The notes under the pieces are model-generated. The model saw nothing but the letters and a program-made list of their open reading frames with translations. It did no database searches and was not told where the DNA came from. A program made the translations under genes and the position numbers. Below, piece after piece: positions 40,625 to 49,707 of a stretch of DNA of 64,000 nt (position 1 is its first letter; every line of letters begins with the position of its first letter). This DNA comes from JAENVT01 sp963805445 (GTDB taxonomy: Bacteria > Actinomycetota > Acidimicrobiia > Acidimicrobiales > Ilumatobacteraceae). The stretch is taken from positions 433,646 to 497,645 of the forward strand of contig CAWDUI010000055.1 in the NCBI GenBank assembly GCA_963805445.1, written 5' to 3'.

Positions 40625-40997
40625 TTAGACGTGAACGACTCGAGCGGCGACATGGAGAACTGACAACAGCCGCCGTATGTCATCGGGATCCGAGGTGATG
40701 ATCGCGACGTCGCCATGGTGAGCGATCCCGGCGGCAGTGATCGCGACGGAGGCATCGATGACGTCGGCGGTGCCTGCTCGCCCGCACAACAGACCAGCGG
40801 CACGCGCCACCACGCCATCGAGCGGCACTTCGTCGCAATGTGCCAACGCCCGTGACAACAGCGCCTGACGACGACCGTCACGCCATGCCTGAGCGATGAC
40901 GCCCGCCGGCACTTGCACCGTCGAAGCGTCGTCGGCAGCAACCCGAAGTTCGTTGTGTACTTTCTGTTGAGGCTCCGATCTGGCTAGTACACTAGAC
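40625..40997 (-). pseudogene. PIN-domain (VapC-like) toxin lacking its N-terminal catalytic aspartate
   Basis: The frame carries VQVPAGVIAQAWRDGRRQ, DEVPLDGVVARAAGLLCGR, GTADVIDASVAI and IITSDPDDIRRLL, the C-terminal three quarters of an actinobacterial PIN ribonuclease, including the Asp residues of TADVIDA and SDPDD. The first strand with its LDAG-type Asp is missing: the frame begins VSSVLARSEPQQKV at a GTG beside the hicA promoter. No antitoxin gene precedes it. Probably an inactivated VapC. Confidence 0.6.
40984..40995. promoter_or_regulatory. Palindrome CTAGTACACTAG just upstream of hicA
   Basis: Inverted repeat CTAGT-AC-ACTAG ends four bases before the hicA ATG, and TTGAGG lies about 15 bases before it. 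Position over a likely -10 region fits an operator for the DNA-binding HicB antitoxin; this is inference. Confidence 0.4.
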
Positions 40998-40999
40998 AC

Positions 41000-41202
41000 A
41001 TGACTGGCAGAGACGTGCTGCGAATCGTCGAACGCGCAGGTTGCGTTCAACTTCGCCAGCGCGGTTCCCATGTCATCGTTCGCTGCCCGGGAGGCTGCCA
41101 GAGCGTGATCCCTGTCCATCGAGGGCAGGACATCCCGACGGGCACCTTGCGAGCGATCGAACGTGCCTCGAACGATGCCTCGGCAAAGGATGGCTGCGAT
41201 GA
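41000..41202 (+). CDS. hicA: HicA-type mRNA interferase toxin, one frameshift
   Basis: MTGRDVLRIVERAGCVQLRQ, RGSHVIVRCPGGCQSVIPVH and DIPTGTLRAIER match the HicA dsRBD-like fold with the active His in GSH. The usual C-terminus LGKGWLR is present but in the next frame (CLERCLGKGWLR, stop 41200-41202), so the frame shifts near 41160. The corrected stop overlaps the hicB start as ATGA, the normal operon layout, which supports an assembly indel. Size about 67 residues. Confidence 0.8.
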
Positions 41203-41600
41203 CCACAACCAAGACGAAGAACCGAACGTACACGGCCGTCTACGAGCGCGACTCCACCGATGGGTCCTGGAACGTGCATGTCAAGGGGCTCTCTGGTTGC
41301 CAGACGTATGGTCGTAGCGTCCGCCAGGCTCAAAGCCGGATTCGCGAAGCACTCGCCGCATGGCTCGATCAGGACCCGTCCACCCTCACCATTCGCCATC
41401 GCTTCCCTGAGACTCTGGCGAGCGTCGCCGACGAGGCAGTGCGGGCGCGCACCGCCGCCGAACGGGCACAGGCGAAGGCGCAACAGCAGACCGTCGACGC
41501 CGTGAATGCCCTCACGCAGTCGGGCCTCAGTCGGCGTGACACAGCAGAGATCCTCGGACTCTCGCACCAGCGCATCCAGCAACTTCTCGATGCCAGCTGA
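41199..41600 (+). CDS. hicB: HicB-type antitoxin with C-terminal helix-turn-helix
   Basis: 133 residues from ATG at 41199. The N-terminal partial RNase H fold reads YTAVYERDSTDGSWNVHVKG and a coiled Ala/Gln-rich linker leads to a C-terminal HTH (GLSRRDTAEILGLSHQRIQQ LL) typical of antitoxins that repress their own operon. It would bind and neutralise the HicA product encoded just upstream. Confidence 0.85.
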   Translation: MTTTKTKNRTYTAVYERDSTDGSWNVHVKGLSGCQTYGRSVRQAQSRIREALAAWLDQDPSTLTIRHRFPETLASVADEAVRARTAAERAQAKAQQQTVDAVNALTQSGLSRRDTAEILGLSHQRIQQLLDAS

Positions 41601-41670
41601 CCAGAATCAGCGTCCGAATCTGCCGATAGGCGTGGTGGAGAGAAAGCCGAGGATCGGGCATGATGCGGTC

Positions 41671-41829
41671 GTGTCGACATCGCGATCTCGCATCTCGATC
41701 GTGGTAACGATTGCTCTCATCGCCGTGTCGACGGCTTCATGTTCATCGACATCGACAAAGGTGTGCAGGGGGTCGGCGACGTGGAATGCGCAGACTTCAA
41801 GCTGTGGCACCGTCCCACCGAAACCCTGA
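41671..41829 (+). CDS. Possible small lipoprotein
   Basis: 52 residues from a GTG at 41671: VSTSRSRISIVVTIALIAVS leading to lipobox VSTASC, then a short Ser/Thr and Cys-containing tail ending GTVPPKP. The signal is convincing but the mature part is only about 30 residues. No family recognised. 41830-42005 downstream holds nothing I can identify. Confidence 0.4.
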   Translation: MSTSRSRISIVVTIALIAVSTASCSSTSTKVCRGSATWNAQTSSCGTVPPKP

Positions 41830-42005
41830 CGAGCCAGCCGCCCAGAACGAAGCCTCTGCACAGTGGGGGTTCGGGCGGAGCGATGGGCTTCCGGTCCGGG
41901 CTGTGGTCACGGTGGTGTGTCGCTGGACGACAGGGTCAGTGTCGTAGTGGGTCCCGTGGGAACGTCGTGGGACCTAGCCGCTCCAATGACCATTGACCTC
42001 CCGCC

Positions 42006-43001
42006 CTAGCTGGCGACTTGGAACCAGACGTCGGCACTGCTGTCACTGCGTTCGAAGTGGATCTGCCAGCAGCCTGCTCGTTGATAGGTGATCCCCGTGT
42101 CCCATTCGTCTCCGGGGCGGTCGAAGCTTGAACCGGTGTGTGGGGTCGGTGGCAAGGTCATCGACGTTCCGTCCGGTGCAGTCGCCGTGATCGTCAGTGG
42201 ACCGGATCCGGTCATGCGGACCACGAGTTTGATGTCGTCACCGAGGTGCATCGAAGACTTGGTGGCGAAGATCAGCCCGGAAAGTTGGCCATTGCCGGAT
42301 GTCCCTCGAAACTCGTTGCCGATGAGGGGCGACGGTGGTGAGCATTTCGCGGCACCAGGCGTGGCTGCCGCGAACGCGTCGACAACGGTTGTGTCAGGGG
42401 ACGAGACTTTGATCGCGAGATCAACGAGGTCGTCGACCGATCGTGCTGCGCCCGTCTGGTTGATGGCTTCGCTGCTGATGATGGTCATCGAGTCCACCGT
42501 GCTGAGCGCAATAGTTCGTCTCCACGACTCTTCGGGCCACACAAGCACGACGCCCGTCGCCGTATGAGGGCCGGGATCGAGTCGATCGGCTAGCCCGGGC
42601 ACCGATGAGATCAGGTCAGGTCCGCCGGAGAGAACGAACAGGCGGCGGTCGGTTTCAGCGAAGTATGCATAGTTCACGCTCTGGCCCTGATCCGTCGTCC
42701 GCGTCGCCGTCTCACGAAGATCAGGCGTCGAGCCGTCACGTGCTGAAAGAACAGCGGCGACAACAGAGCCGAACGCGGCAGCGCTTGCAGTTGGCTTGCT
42801 GTCGGCGATCGACGATGACAGAGCCGGCACGCCGACGAGCGGGGGGTTGTCCGGCGATGTCGTGCCCAACAATGACGTTCCCGGCGCCGACGCACCTGAA
42901 GACTGCGACGGATGCTGGTCCGGTCCCGGCAATCGAACGACGAGGATCGTGGCCAAGGCTGCGGCAGCCGTTACCAGCGCCGCGACTGACACGAGTCTCA
43001 C
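42006..43001 (-). CDS. Membrane partner of ECF sigma module 1
   Basis: 331 residues from GTG at 43001: a membrane helix at the start (SVAALVTAAAALATILVVRL), then a Ser/Pro linker and about 290 extracytoplasmic residues with PGPHTATGVVLVWPEESW and a C-terminal Ig-like half (LGDDIKLVVRMTGSGPLTIT, GCWQIHFER). Comparison with modules 2, 5 and 6 suggests the true protein begins at the ATG at 43204 (MNELVEVLDRLAVRG), giving a cytoplasmic segment of about 69 residues before the helix; one frame change near 43000 would restore this. Function unknown; probable sensor/anti-sigma factor. Confidence 0.65.
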   Translation of the reverse strand: MRLVSVAALVTAAAALATILVVRLPGPDQHPSQSSGASAPGTSLLGTTSPDNPPLVGVPALSSSIADSKPTASAAAFGSVVAAVLSARDGSTPDLRETATRTTDQGQSVNYAYFAETDRRLFVLSGGPDLISSVPGLADRLDPGPHTATGVVLVWPEESWRRTIALSTVDSMTIISSEAINQTGAARSVDDLVDLAIKVSSPDTTVVDAFAAATPGAAKCSPPSPLIGNEFRGTSGNGQLSGLIFATKSSMHLGDDIKLVVRMTGSGPLTITATAPDGTSMTLPPTPHTGSSFDRPGDEWDTGITYQRAGCWQIHFERSDSSADVWFQVAS

Positions 43002-43732
43002 TCGACCGCGAGTTCGAGACGTCGCAGTTCGTTGACCTCGACAATTTCAATCGACGAGCTGGCTGGACCCGATCCGACATCTGACAGCGAACCAGTCGCC
43101 GTTGTCTGGCCGGCGGCGCGAACCGCGGCGTCAAACACCGAGTCGACTCCACGCGGCGTTCCTCTGACGGCGAGACGATCAAGTACCTCAACGAGTTCAT
43201 TCATGTGTGATCCCTTTCGGACTGAAGGGTCGAGGGCCGATGATCGAAGTGAACGCAGCGCTCGTGAGAGCTTCATCCGGGCGGATGAGGCGCTGATGCC
43301 CAGCATCGAAGCGATCTCGTCATAGGCGAGGCCGTCGATCACGCGTAGATAGATCAGCGCGCGAACATTCGGCGAGAACCGGGCAAGTTGGGCGACGTCT
43401 GACGGGTACGCAGAAGGTTGCGCCTCCGTCAATCCACCGCTGAGTCGCGTCAGTGCCCGTCGGCGTCGACCAACTCGACGCCGGTCATTCGACGCCGCGT
43501 TCACGATCGCCTGACGAAGATATGCACCGGGCGAATCGAACCGAGACAACGACCCGCCGGCAAGCGCACGGGCAACGGCGTCTTGCACCAAGTCATCCGG
43601 ATCCATCTCGACTGCGCCGACGACAGCGGCGAAACGACGCAACGCTGGATAGAGCTGACCGAAGATCTCCTGATCCGTTACTCCAGCATCTCGAGAAGGC
43701 TGCACCGGAGGCACCGCAACTGGTCCGGTCAT
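42998..43732 (-). CDS. ECF sigma factor, module 1 (reads through into partner N-terminus)
   Basis: ATG at 43732 follows GGAGGAAG. Sigma2 region QLYPALRRFAAVVGAVEMDPDDLVQDAVARA and GAYLRQAIVNAASNDRR, sigma4 region SPNVRALIYLRVIDGLAYDE and IASMLGISASSARMKLSRAL. Sigma homology ends about position 43210. The frame then continues without a stop through an internal ATG at 43204 (MNELVEVLDR), preceded by AAAGGGAT, to 42998. That 69-residue tail looks like the cytoplasmic part of the membrane partner, so either a true fusion or one lost base is involved. Lies left of the tRNA-Ala fragment, i.e. outside the putative element. Confidence 0.8.
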   Translation of the reverse strand: MTGPVAVPPVQPSRDAGVTDQEIFGQLYPALRRFAAVVGAVEMDPDDLVQDAVARALAGGSLSRFDSPGAYLRQAIVNAASNDRRRVGRRRRALTRLSGGLTEAQPSAYPSDVAQLARFSPNVRALIYLRVIDGLAYDEIASMLGISASSARMKLSRALRSLRSSALDPSVRKGSHMNELVEVLDRLAVRGTPRGVDSVFDAAVRAAGQTTATGSLSDVGSGPASSSIEIVEVNELRRLELAVE

Positions 43733-44001
43733 CGCTTCCTCCACACCCACTAAGACACCACACGCCCCCAATTCGCAACAAGGTTCGGCGAGAAATCGGG
43801 GTCGACTACGACCCGGTTCCCGCCGGCCCACGAAGCGACCGGCCAACTAGACCGCGCCTGCTGACCAACCCAGCTCACGAGTCCAGCTCGTTCGTCCACG
43901 TCCACACCATGCTGCAAAATGTCGCCGTGTCCTGTGCACCTGGCTCCCGATCTGGCGGGCCGCCTCACCGCTCCCAGCGCTGTGACCAGGTGATTCTCGG
44001 G
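43733..44001. other. Intergenic region left of the att site
   Basis: No gene is supported here. It holds the upstream region of sigma module 1 and one copy of TGTGCACCTGGCTC at 43933-43946 that recurs on the far side of the att site. Confidence 0.5.
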
Positions 44002-44045
44002 TGGAGACGAGGGGAATCGAACCCCTGACATCTACCTTGCAAAGG
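44002..44045 (-). mobile_element. tRNA-Ala(TGC) 3' half: left attachment site of an integrative element
   Basis: The minus strand reads, from the anticodon loop onward, CC-TTTGCAA-GGTAG (anticodon TGC), variable loop ATGTC, T-arm AGGGG-TTCGATT-CCCCT and acceptor strand CGTCTCC with discriminator A. The 5' side does not pair: the stem partner of GGTAG should be CTACC but is TCGCC, and no matching acceptor or D-arm exists. A 3'-only tRNA fragment 138 bases from an integrase start is the signature of an att site. Its polarity places the element to the right and the chromosome to the left; the intact tRNA gene must lie right of 64 kb. Confidence 0.7.
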
Positions 44046-44149
44046 CGAATCGGGCGCTCGGTCAGCGACCCTCTTCCCACTGTCATGGTGTCTGACTAGG
44101 GCTTTTCCGTCCGTCCAATCCGCCTCCGTCCGCTCCGTGTTGATGGGTC

Positions 44150-44174
44150 TGTGCACCTGGTGTGCACCTGGCTC
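44150..44174. repeat. Tandem TGTGCACCTGG repeats upstream of the integrase
   Basis: TGTGCACCTGG occurs at 44150-44160 and again at 44161-44171, and as the longer TGTGCACCTGGCTC at 44161-44174 and at 43933-43946 on the other side of the tRNA fragment. Short direct repeats flanking a core site are typical integrase arm-type binding sites; the tandem also sits where the int promoter should be. Confidence 0.5.
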
Positions 44175-44182
44175 GATAATCT

Positions 44183-45273
44183 GTGATCGTGGCGTCGATC
44201 GTGGAGAAGCGATTAAGCGATGGTTCGAGGGCGTACCTCGTGCGGTTTCGCACTGCCGATGGTCACCAGCGATCGAAGCAGTTCAAACGCAAGCGGGAGG
44301 CCGACGGGTACGTGAGCCTTGTCGAGGTGGACCGGATGAGCGGTGCTCTGATCGACCCGAGGCTCGGTCGGATCACCGTCGGCGAGTGGTGGGATCAATG
44401 GTGGCCCACGGTGACCAACCTCCGCGCCAGCACCCACGCTCGTGACGCTCAGTTCTACAAGTCGCACATCCGCCCGGTGTTCGCCGACACACCACTCGGC
44501 AAGCTCGACCGCACATCGTTGCGTTCGTGGCTGGCGCGGCTCGGGTCGCCGAGTGGCAGCGATCTCGCGCCGGCCACCGTCCACAAGGTCGTGCAGGTCC
44601 TCAACAAGACCATCAACGCCGCGTTCGAGGATCGGTTGATCCCCACAACCCCGTTGCGAAGCTGCCGCTGCCGAAGATCGAGCACAAGGAGATGCGCTTC
44701 CTCAGCTCGGACGAGCTCTGGCAACTCGCGGATTCGATAGATCCTCGCTATCGAGCGTTCGTGCTCGTCGGCGGATTCGGCGGTCTCCGTTTGGGCGAGC
44801 TCCTCGGACTCCGGTGGGCACGAGTCGACCTGCAGGACCAACGCATCCGCGTCACCGAGACACTTGTCGACGTCGAAGGTCGCATCCATTTCGGACCGCC
44901 GAAGACGAAGGCAAGCATCCGGTCAGTGCCTGTACCGTCCTTCGTTTGCGAAGCCCTCGCCACACTCAAGCCAAGTGACGCGGATCCCGACGACCTCGTC
45001 TTCCAGTCACCAGAGGGCCACCCGATTCGGCCGGCGTTGTTCCGCCGCAGGTTCTGGGAGCCTGCCGTCCGACGCGCGGGCCTCGCCCCACTACGAATCC
45101 ACGATCTTCGACATACCGCCGTTTCATTGTGGATCGCTGACGGCGCACACCCGAAGCAGGTCGCCGCTCTCGCGGGCCATTCATCTGTGTCCGTCGTCCT
45201 CGACCGCTACGGCCATCTCTACTCCGCCCATGACGATGACCTGATCCTCAGGTTGGAACGACGACGACGCTGA
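44183..45273 (+). CDS. int: Tyrosine recombinase/phage-type integrase, one frameshift
   Basis: About 363 residues; break near 44655 between AAFEDRLIP and AKLPLPKIEHKEMRFLS. N-terminal arm-binding domain (VEKRLSDGSRAYLVRFRTAD), SAM-like core-binding domain (YKSHIRPVFADTPLGKLDRT) and catalytic domain with all key residues: Arg in GLRLGELLGL, HDLRHT (His, Arg), AGHSS (His) and the nucleophile in LDRYGHL. GTG start at 44183. Adjacent to the tRNA-Ala 3' fragment that it most likely uses as att site. 45274-45431 downstream contains no recognised feature. Confidence 0.88.
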
Positions 45274-45431
45274 GACCCGGCGATTCCACATTGCGCGGGT
45301 GATCGGACGCCTTGAACTCGTCAACTCGCGCGGATACCGACCGCTACACAGGCCCCACAGCCGATATCCACAACCGGGTCGATACCAACATGCCCGGATT
45401 CGCCACCCAAACCCCGTACGGCCACTCGCTG

Positions 45432-46179
45432 TCAGGGGTCGATGGCGTAGAGCAGGTTTCGGATCTCGGCGACGGTTGGGAGTTCACTCGATCCCGTCCG
45501 CTCGGCCGTGAGGGTGAATTGCCATCCATCATTTGAGTCGTAGGCGACTCGCACGCGATCGGTGGTCTGCTCGACAACTGTCACCGGCGGCCTGGCGTGG
45601 TTCTCGGGGACCAGGGGGATTCCGGGTGTAATTGTGACCGTGATGGTCCGCGATTGATCCGAGCCAAATGCCCATACCGTCGTGACACCTCCGGTGTCGG
45701 TCGACGACTCCTGGCCCGAGAAGCCGAGCGCGGTGAGGCCGGCGGCGAGTTGTTGGAGGCGAGCTTGGAGGTTCTCGTTGAGTGATGCGGGGTCAACGCT
45801 CGGGACGGTAGTTGGGGGGCCAGTGATCGGCTTCGCAGTGAGCACCGTGCTCGCCGGGGCAGACGAGGCGACAGTAGGTCGGTCCACGTCCGCGCCCACC
45901 GGCACCGGGGCATCGAGTCCACGGCTGAGCAGCCCCCAGGCGCCAACGAGGCCTAGGACCACTGCCGCGGCCGCAAGCGAGATGCTCACGAATCGGCGGC
46001 GCGGAACGCGCCCTCCCGCGCGGGTCGTGACGGAAACGAGCGAGATGGCCCTGTCGGCGTCGAGGTCGCGGCGAGTCTGCGTGGCGTCGCCGATGATGGC
46101 GGACCACAGTGCCGCAGTCGTGCTCGCTGAGCGGGTCTACATCGGGCCGGGTTGCGGCGAACGTCTCTAGCTCATTCAT
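45432..46179 (-). CDS. Membrane partner of ECF sigma module 2, one frameshift
   Basis: About 248 residues from ATG at 46179, overlapping the sigma stop by eight bases. Cytoplasmic N-terminus MNELETFAATRPDVDPLSEHD, frame change near 46108, then LWSAIIGDATQTRRDL and a membrane helix ISLAAAAVVLGLVGAWGLLS. The extracytoplasmic part has a Thr/Pro linker and a domain of about 150 residues (LQQLAAGLTALGFSG, TTVWAFGSDQSRTITVTI, VRVAYDSNDGWQFTLT). No known family recognised. Likely anti-sigma/sensor for sigma 2. Confidence 0.6.
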
Positions 46180-46746
46180 GTCGGGTGTTCTCCTCAGTGA
46201 CGGTGATGCATCGCAAGCTGGTTCGGAGGGTGCGACGGATGCGGTGCATCCGCGATCGGGCGGTGCCTGCCGGGATGCCGAGTGCCGCTGCCGCGTCGGC
46301 GTAGCTGCAACGCTCCCACCCGACCAGGACAAGTAGGTCGCGGTCATCCGGGTCGAGTTCCGCGATCGCGAGCAGAAGTTGCCCGTGGGAACTCACGCGT
46401 CGATGCGGTCGATCGTCTCCAACAGCGGATCGCCGACGGGTCCCGCGTCGTGGGCGGCGCGAGCCATCGCCTGAAGCGGCGGGTTTCGGTTCGCCAGTGC
46501 CGGCGAACCAGGTTGTTGGCGATTCCGAACAGCCAGGCCCGCTCCTCACCACGCGCTGCGTCATACCGGTCGGCTTGCTCAAGCGCAATCCGGAACGTGT
46601 CAGCTGTCAGATCGCTGGCGAGTTGCCGCCCGAGTCGGCGCGCCACGAAGGCGTAGACGGGCCTGGGCATGGTCGCGGAAGAGCCTGGCCCCGACGCCGT
46701 CAGCGGCCGAAGAAGCCCGGTGTCCGATCGCTGACATGTCACCCAT
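46172..46746 (-). CDS. ECF sigma factor, module 2, several frameshifts
   Basis: Pieces in three frames join to about 190 residues: start MGDMSAIGHRASSAADGVGA and LFRDHA (to about 46672), then RPVYAFVARRLGRQLASDLTA, DTFRIALEQADRYDAARGEE and RAWLFGIANNLVRRHWR (sigma2), a linker near 46490-46400, and sigma4 AELDPDDRDLLVLVGWERCS, YADAAAALGIPAGTARSRMH. The sigma-70 region 2 and 4 homology is unmistakable. Upstream 46747-47065 is a 319-base stretch with no gene seen; it contains a short hairpin CCACCC-gaag-tggGGTGG at 46846-46863. Confidence 0.65.
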
Positions 46747-47065
46747 ATTTCACTCTTGCCCGCAACGCGGCCAGCGTTCGGACAAAGTTCCGTCGGTGGT
46801 GAAGCGGACGGCATCGATCCGGAACGCGCGCTCGTGCAAGTTCTAACCACCCGAAGTGGGGTGGGGCGTTGCTGACGGTGGGCGGGTATTGGTGTGTGCT
46901 GACGTGGCCAGGGATCATTGCTCGCATGTGTCGCGGCCGCGGCAAGTTGCCGCCGTCTTGGGGTCTGCGCTCGGCTGTGACATAGAGCCGTACGGAACCG
47001 TGATCGGCTGCGAGCCTTAGCAGCGTGTGGTTCCGGTGGTCGATGCTGCTCGTGCCGGAAGGTGA

Positions 47066-49007
47066 TCAGCCGGTGGGCGTGGTGGTCTCGCTGGTTGGGT
47101 TGGTGGGCTCGGTCCAGCCCGGTGGGATCTTGATCGTGGTGCCTGGTTGCGGGTATCCGATGACGAGTGTTGTTGTCGAGCGTCCAACCGTTGATGGTCA
47201 GCAGGTCGGAGAGACGCACCTTGAACCGGGAGGCGATCTTGGCGACGGAGAGGTCGTCGGATTGGAGGACGTAGGTGCCTTGTTCGGGATGCACCCGGCC
47301 CGGGTCGGCGCCGGTGACGGCAACGTCGCCGGTGCCCGCGATGATGGTGGTGCTCGGTTGGGGTGTGATTGGAGGCGATTCGCTGCTACCTGTGCTGGTG
47401 TCGGCCGGCATCCAGGGTGGTCGTGCCCAGCCGGTCCAGACAGCACCGGTGGAGGGGCGGCCGAGCATGTCGACGGTGGTTCCTTGGGCAGTGATGTGTC
47501 CGCTGCCGACCGCGTGTGGTGTGCCCGAGACTTCGGCGTACCACAGCAGATCGTCTCCATCGACGGCGGTCAGGTCGGGTTGGATGGCGTCATCGGCGGT
47601 CGGCCTGTTGCCTGGTTGCCAGGCGAACGCAACCGGGGGCGGGTCGGTCGCGGGTTGGCGGCCGACGATGAACGATCGCGTCCCGATGTCGACGACTTCG
47701 GTCCAGGTCTTGAGCTGTTGTTGGGCGCGTGCCGAGCGGCATTGCTCGTTGGCGTCGATGCGCAGGCAGATCGTCGACGGGTTGGTGGCGATCTTGCCTC
47801 GGAGTACGACCTGTGCGACGCCGTCACTGGTGGAGGCGACCACGGGCAGCCGGAGCAGGCGTTGGTTCGCGGCACCAGCGAGTTCGGCGAGCTGGTCGTT
47901 GGTTGCGGGTTGCAAGGCGGCCGTGAGTGTTGGCCAGAGTGTCTGATCGCCGCTGAAGCGGATCACAGTGCCGTCGGGCTCGATTCGAATCCCCAACAGG
48001 GCCGGGTTGCTGTTGCTGGTGTTGTGCGGATCGACTACGTTGATCGATCCGTCCGGTTCGCGTACGCCGTTCATGACCAGTTCGGGTGTGAGCGCACCGA
48101 GCGATGGGGCGTCGCCCACGATCATTGCCGCTTCGCCGGGAACGTCGATGCGGTCGGTCAGCGACGGCGACGCGGTGGTGTCCGCCGGGCCTTGTGGTCC
48201 GGTCACGTAGAACACCATGGCGTCACTCCATGGCTTGTCGATCGAGGACTCCTCGACGACCAGCGGAAGGTTGCTCGATGCGGGATCGAACCCCTGCGAC
48301 GGTTCTGCGCGCCACTGGAGTCCGTTGAACAGCGTGACCGCATCGGCGACCGGGATCGTGCCTGTAGCTTGGATCACGAATCCGTTCTCGACCCATTCCA
48401 ACGACGTCCCGTCGGGTGAGTCCGGAGAGGCGAAGAAGTTGTCCGCTGCTACGCCGCGCACCATCACGGTGGGCATCGAACGGTCGATCGTGTTGTCGGG
48501 CGTTGCCGGTTGGATCTTCAACAGCAGCGCCACATCCAAGGTGTTCGCCGTGCCGTAGCTGCCGAACAGCTGTTGGGTCATCACCGGGCGATCCATCACG
48601 ATCGCGCCAACATCCCAGACCACGAGTCCGTCGGGCAGCTCGAGCGGCGCGTACGTCGTCGGTGGCGACGGCTTGACGACGGTGCCGGCCGGGGTCGTCT
48701 GGCCCGGCGTGTTGTCGGGCGCCGACGGGGACAGGTGCTGGGTGCGAGGCGAACCGGTGACCAAGTAGGCCACGCCGGCAATCGTGGCAACCATCGCGGC
48801 GGCGACCAGCGCCAACGCCAGTCGGCCGGGCCTGCGGCTCGGGTGGGCGGGCCGCGCCGGGATGACACCGGTCTCGCCTTCAACCGCGCCGGTCGCCGGT
48901 CGTGTCGGCACGATCACACGGTTGCGGTGCATCGGCACACCAAGCTCTTGCTCCAACCACGCGCAGTACGCAGTGACCTGGTCGATGATCTCGGTCTCAG
49001 TCGGCAT
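47066..49007 (-). CDS. Membrane partner of ECF sigma module 3 with C-terminal LysM domain, one frameshift
   Basis: About 645 residues from ATG at 49007. Cytoplasmic part TETEIIDQVTAYCAWLEQEL and about 70 residues, membrane helix LALALVAAAMVATIAGVAYL, then a large extracytoplasmic region with two similar beta-rich halves (e.g. GLVVWDVGAIVMDRPVMTQQ and LRLPVVASTSDGVAQVVLRG). Near the end a LysM module (GTYVLQSDDLSVAKIASRFK, LSDLLTINGWTLDNNT, continued after a frame change near 47180 as IGYPQPGTTIKIPPGW) should bind peptidoglycan. Stop at 47066. Probable wall-contacting sensor paired with sigma 3. Confidence 0.7.
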
Positions 49008-49446
49008 GTTCACGAACCTCCAACACCTTCTGCAGATGAACCAAAGCCCGCGCCAGATGAGTGCGCACCGTGGCATGGGAGACATCGAGCAGCCGGGCCA
49101 CCTCTGTCTGCGACCACCCGTAGCCATGCACGAGCACCACAGCGACACGTTGCGATTCGGTCAGTGCCGCCAGAGCCGGCAAGAGGCGCGGCTCGAACGC
49201 CGGCAGAACCTCAGGCTCCGGTTGCGGCAACAACACCCGCGGGCGACGCCGACGGCCAGCGGCGTGCTGCCCGACCCGATACAGATACCCCGACGGGTTG
49301 TCCATCACCCTCAGCCGTTCCCAGTGCTCCCACCCGTAAGCGATCGCCTCCGCCGCAGCATCCAGACCGACCTCCGCGCCGAACGCAGCAACCAGAGCCG
49401 CACGCAACCGCACACCCTCAGAGCCGGCGAACTCCTCGAACGTCAC
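48997..49446 (-). CDS. ECF sigma factor, module 3
   Basis: 149 residues from a GTG at 49446 (VTFEEFAGSEGVRLRAALVA). Sigma2: GLDAAAEAIAYGWEHWERLR and NPSGYLYRVGQ; sigma4: ALTESQRVAVVLVHGYGWSQ, TEVARLLDVSHATVRTHLAR. The frame is open to 49680 but the extra residues are not sigma-like. Its stop overlaps the partner start by 11 bases. Closely similar to sigma 4 (same YLYRV and VVLVHGYGW blocks), so the two modules are paralogous. 49447-49707 upstream holds no recognised gene. Confidence 0.82.
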   Translation of the reverse strand: MTFEEFAGSEGVRLRAALVAAFGAEVGLDAAAEAIAYGWEHWERLRVMDNPSGYLYRVGQHAAGRRRRPRVLLPQPEPEVLPAFEPRLLPALAALTESQRVAVVLVHGYGWSQTEVARLLDVSHATVRTHLARALVHLQKVLEVREHAD

Positions 49447-49707
49447 ACCATCAAAGGTCGATCCAATGCCGAAATCGTGACACACGCCCCAAGAAATCGC
49501 GGTCGTCGCCTCGCTGATCACCCGTGTATCAGGCGCTCCGCGCTCGTTCTGCACCTGGTTTCGTCGATCTTGCTGCGGTTCTACGTTCGCCCGTTCACCT
49601 GGTTGAGGACTGCCTGGTCGGTATCGACGATCGTCCGGTCGTTCACCCTGCTGAAAGGACAAGATGACCATGACGCTCACTCAACCGGTGCGTAGCGGAC
49701 GGCTCGA

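Noticed and set aside
39236..40663. Open frame of 475 codons overlapping the collagen-like gene
   Set aside because: Shifted frame of the same DNA, Arg-rich and without motifs; the 39321 frame has signal peptide, collagen repeat and ribosome binding site.
44002..44098. A complete tRNA gene at the att site
   Set aside because: Only the 3' half folds; the anticodon 5' stem, D-arm and acceptor 5' strand do not pair, so it is a fragment.
48270..48300. tRNA T-arm-like GGGATCGAACCCC
   Set aside because: It encodes QGFDPAS inside the module 3 partner on the other strand; no tRNA can be folded around it.
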